Below are positions 5,866-6,007 of a stretch of 6,007 nt of DNA, in pieces. The notes below the pieces were generated by a model. That model was given only the letters and a program-made list of their open reading frames with translations, was not told the DNA's origin and ran no database searches. The translations under genes and the position numbers were made by a program. The number at the start of each line of letters is the position of its first letter. Position 1 is the stretch's first letter. Source of the DNA: Candidatus Avelusimicrobium alvi (GTDB lineage: Bacteria > Elusimicrobiota > Elusimicrobia > Elusimicrobiales > Elusimicrobiaceae); the NCBI GenBank assembly GCA_002329395.1, contig DCTQ01000028.1, positions 1-6,007 on the forward strand. The letters run 5' to 3'.

Positions 5866-6007
5866 ATGGCTACCACGTACGACCATATTTCACAAAACAA
5901 GCGGCGCACCGTGCTGCTTGTTTTGTTGTTTCCCATCACTTTTGCGCTGTTTACGTGGGTGGCTTTTTCGCTGTTGTTCACGTTTGTAATTCCGCAGGAG
6001 AACGTCC
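5866..6007 (+). CDS. HtpX-like M48 membrane metalloprotease, N-terminal fragment
   Basis: Only the first 47 codons are in the window; the gene continues past the right edge. It begins MATTYDHISQNKRRT, a short polar stretch ahead of a hydrophobic segment (about residues 16-42) with the LLVLLFPITFALF character of a membrane helix. A start of the type YDxIxxNKRRT plus a membrane helix, directly behind lemA, is characteristic of M48/HtpX-type proteases, which degrade damaged or surplus membrane proteins with a zinc HEXXH site. That site would lie beyond the window, so the family call rests on the N-terminus and context. The ATG at 5866 is the only ATG or GTG after the in-frame lemA stop. Its upstream region has a run of seven G (5855-5861) instead of a normal AGGAGG, hinting at weak or coupled translation. 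Confidence 0.75.
   Translation, partial: MATTYDHISQNKRRTVLLVLLFPITFALFTWVAFSLLFTFVIPQENV

Overview
The window reads as ordinary chromosomal DNA from a bacterium with moderately high GC content. No tRNA, rRNA, CRISPR array, insertion sequence or phage gene is visible. An envelope-facing secreted protein, an LtaS-fold membrane enzyme and a LemA/M48-protease pair would suit a Gram-negative-type organism. The look of the proteins and codons recalls gut-associated Elusimicrobiota, but this is an impression from memory without any search, so treat the phylum as a weak guess.

Layout. Bases 1-119 hold only gene ends: a possible tail of a rightward frame (stop at 112-114) and a GC-rich hairpin. A leftward pyrimidine-nucleoside (thymidine) phosphorylase gene occupies 120-1433; it has a strong ribosome binding site and a plausible extended -10 promoter of its own. 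Just upstream of that promoter a perfect 11-bp terminator hairpin (1580-1607) closes the next leftward gene, 1623-3053. That gene encodes a secreted, largely helical protein of 476 residues that I do not recognise. A 203-bp divergent intergenic region (3054-3256) follows. It carries a promoter for the leftward gene and, on the right-hand side, a terminator-like hairpin with a T-run that has no obvious parent gene.

The right half is one rightward cluster: an LtaS/phosphoglycerol-transferase-type membrane enzyme (3257-5278), a LemA protein (5290-5853) and the first 47 codons of an HtpX-like M48 membrane protease (from 5866, cut by the window edge). Gaps of 11 and 12 bases suggest a single operon.

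How they fit together. The phosphorylase is salvage metabolism and transcriptionally separate. The three rightward genes all act at or in the cytoplasmic membrane, and LemA next to an M48 protease is a familiar pairing. Co-transcription with an alkaline-phosphatase-fold transferase points to an envelope modification or maintenance unit. The divergent secreted protein may share regulation with it, but nothing in the sequence proves that. I found no clearly new multi-gene system; the most open questions are the unknown secreted protein and the hairpin-rich leader region at 3123-3224.
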